From Ensifer adhaerens (GTDB taxonomy: Bacteria; Pseudomonadota; Alphaproteobacteria; Rhizobiales; Rhizobiaceae), in contig NZ_CP015880.1 in assembly GCF_000697965.2 (NCBI RefSeq), positions 186,001 through 250,000 on the forward strand: a stretch of 64,000 nucleotides of DNA, given 5' to 3'. Each line of letters begins with the position of its first letter. Position 1 is the stretch's first letter. Of the stretch, positions 62,857 to 64,000 are shown piece by piece. A program made the translations under genes and the position numbers. The notes under the pieces were generated by a model, which did no database searches, was not told the origin of the DNA, and was given only the letters and a program-made list of their open reading frames with translations.

Positions 62857-63756
62857 TCAATACGTCGTCCACTCCTGCACCAGCATCTCGCGAAAGCGGA
62901 TGGCGGCCGGTGATAGTCTGCCGCCGCGGCGTTCGACGAGGCCGATGGTGCGGCTGACGGTGGGGGCGGTCAGCGGCACGGTGGCGATCACTGGGTGTTC
63001 GACCTGGGGTGTGGCCAGCCGCGGCATCACGGAGATGCCGAGGCCCGCCTCGACGAGGCCGAGCGAGGTCGACAGGTGGTTGACCTCGTAGAACCAGTTG
63101 AGCTGCACCTGGGCCGTTGTAAGCGCCCGGTCGAGCACGGCACGGTTGCCGCTGGTCTTGCTGACCCCGATCAGCGGGTGGCCGGTCAGATCCGCCCAGG
63201 TCAGTTGCTTCGAGGTCGCCAGCGGATGATCGCGGCGGCAGGCGAGCACGAACGGGTCGTCGACGAGCGGCGTGAAGCTGAGATCAGGGCGCGCCGCCCC
63301 AGTGATGTTGATGCCGAATTCGACCTCGCCGTTGGCGACCGCATCAAGCCCCTCATTGGCCGAGAGATCGAGGATTCGGAAGCGGATACCCGGGAATTTC
63401 TCGTTGAAGGATTGCACAACCCTGGGAAGAAAATAGAAGGCCGCGGTCGGGACCGAGGCGATGGTGACCTGGGCGCGGTGTCGCCCACCGAGGTCGCTGA
63501 TCGAGAGGATCGATTCCTCGAATTCGTCGACCAGACGCCTGACCAGTGGCAGAAGCTCCCGCCCGACCTGCGTCGGCGCCACGTGCCGGGTCGTGCGTTC
63601 GATCAACTGCGCGCCGACGGAGGCTTCAAAGCCCTTGATCCGCCGTGAAAGCGCAGGTTGTGAAAGATTGAGCTGGCGGGCAGCTTCGTTGAACGAGCCG
63701 AGGTCGAGTACGGCGAGAAAAGCCTTGAGGTCGAGGAATTCGAAATTATTGCGCAT
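62857..63756 (-). CDS. LysR-family regulator of the divergent PrpF/GalD-type gene
   Basis: A 299-residue LysR protein: an N-terminal winged helix-turn-helix (LKAFLAVLDLGSFNEAARQL, SQPALSRRIK, RTTRHVAPT) and a substrate-binding co-inducer domain of type 2 periplasmic fold. ATG at 63756 opens the conserved domain; upstream residues are unlike LysR proteins. It diverges, across 98 bases, from a PrpF-like gene, the arrangement used by regulators of gallate or related dicarboxylate breakdown. The inducer is unknown. Confidence 0.9.
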   Translation of the reverse strand: MRNNFEFLDLKAFLAVLDLGSFNEAARQLNLSQPALSRRIKGFEASVGAQLIERTTRHVAPTQVGRELLPLVRRLVDEFEESILSISDLGGRHRAQVTIASVPTAAFYFLPRVVQSFNEKFPGIRFRILDLSANEGLDAVANGEVEFGINITGAARPDLSFTPLVDDPFVLACRRDHPLATSKQLTWADLTGHPLIGVSKTSGNRAVLDRALTTAQVQLNWFYEVNHLSTSLGLVEAGLGISVMPRLATPQVEHPVIATVPLTAPTVSRTIGLVERRGGRLSPAAIRFREMLVQEWTTY

Positions 63757-63854
63757 ATCGGAATAATTACGCCATTCTTTGCATTTCACAACAGATTTGA
63801 TCCGTGAGATCCCTCCGATCAGCCGGTTGCGGCCGGTTCGAAGGAGCATGCGGA

Positions 63855-64000
63855 ATGGATGACTTGATCAGGATACCCTGCGTGATGATGCGCGGCGGAA
63901 CGTCGAAGGGACCGTTTTTTCTGTCTCGCGATCTTCCGGCTGATCCCGTCGAGCGCGACCGCCTGCTGATCGAAATCATGGGCTCCGGCCACCCGCTGCA
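63855..64000 (+). CDS. PrpF-family isomerase, possibly 4-oxalomesaconate tautomerase (3' end outside window)
   Basis: Only 48 codons are present. They begin [19 protein letters not shown], the highly conserved N-terminus of PrpF-fold proteins, including 4-oxalomesaconate tautomerase (GalD/LigU) and the aconitate-isomerising PrpF; the nucleophile Cys is in the [13 protein letters not shown] block. AAGGAG lies 8 bases upstream of ATG. The divergent LysR gene fits a catabolic operon continuing to the right. Confidence 0.82.
   Translation, partial: MDDLIRIPCVMMRGGTSKGPFFLSRDLPADPVERDRLLIEIMGSGHPL

Overview
This 64 kb window looks like a chromosomal segment of a Rhizobiaceae bacterium, most likely Sinorhizobium/Ensifer. 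The reasons are high GC with GC-rich third codon positions, rhizobial intergenic palindromic repeats, and above all the K-antigen (capsule) locus rkpU-rkpA-rkpG-rkpH-rkpI-rkpJ with a nearby kpsF paralogue, which is the gene set I know as the Sinorhizobium rkp-1 region. The housekeeping run murA - DUF2948 - hisD - UPF0262 - LMW phosphatase - infA - maf - yacG - tRNA-Phe is also typical of Rhizobiales. Everything here is from reading the sequence and from remembered families; no database search was run.

Layout. 1-1.5 kb: end of a TauE/SafE permease, its TIGR02186 partner, and a lone Lrp-type ligand-binding domain. 1.5-6 kb: PdeM phosphoesterase and a large Lhr-like helicase (ligase-associated DNA repair), then an Rrf2 regulator with an AhpD-family peroxidase. 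6-12.5 kb: YitT membrane protein, TPR-methyltransferase, small membrane protein, CAP-domain lipoprotein, rhizobial repeats, MATE exporter, pyrD and DUF952. 12.5-17.4 kb: a LuxR-type response regulator facing a transporter-fused hybrid histidine kinase (CrbSR-like), then mscL. 17.6-22 kb: aminotransferase, chorismate mutase, a hairpin-rich stretch, and cydAB with a 38-codon third gene. 22-30.4 kb: polar amino-acid ABC transporter plus M20 amidohydrolase, divergent from TetR-aruH-aruI (arginine transaminase route). 30.5-36 kb: small unknown, secDF fusion, small unknowns, a second Rrf2 regulator and kpsF. 36-38 kb: AsnC/Lrp regulator divergent from an MFS exporter. 38-52.5 kb: the rkp locus. 52.6-56.5 kb: pncA-pncB, a 24-codon peptide gene, a RecA/DnaB-fold ATPase, tRNA-Thr and a small basic protein. 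56.7-62.8 kb: the murA-to-tRNA-Phe run. 62.8-64 kb: LysR regulator divergent from a PrpF/GalD-type isomerase cut by the window edge.

The most interesting reading concerns the rkp locus. RkpA is one fully reducing, iterative-looking KS-AT-DH-ER-KR-ACP module of 2503 residues with no thioesterase. RkpG is an alpha-oxoamine synthase of the serine palmitoyltransferase fold class. RkpH resembles 3-ketodihydrosphingosine reductase. Together they form a plausible route to a sphingoid-type long-chain amino alcohol. RkpI is a membrane LtaS/EptA-like phosphotransferase candidate, RkpJ is KpsS-like, and KpsF supplies the Kdo precursor. I infer that the locus may build an unusual aminolipid anchor for the capsule rather than a conventional phospholipid anchor.

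Several candidate operators are visible as clean palindromes: in front of the first Rrf2 gene, just after a TATAAT box before the second Rrf2 gene, and between the AsnC regulator and the MFS exporter. No insertion sequence, prophage or CRISPR array was seen.
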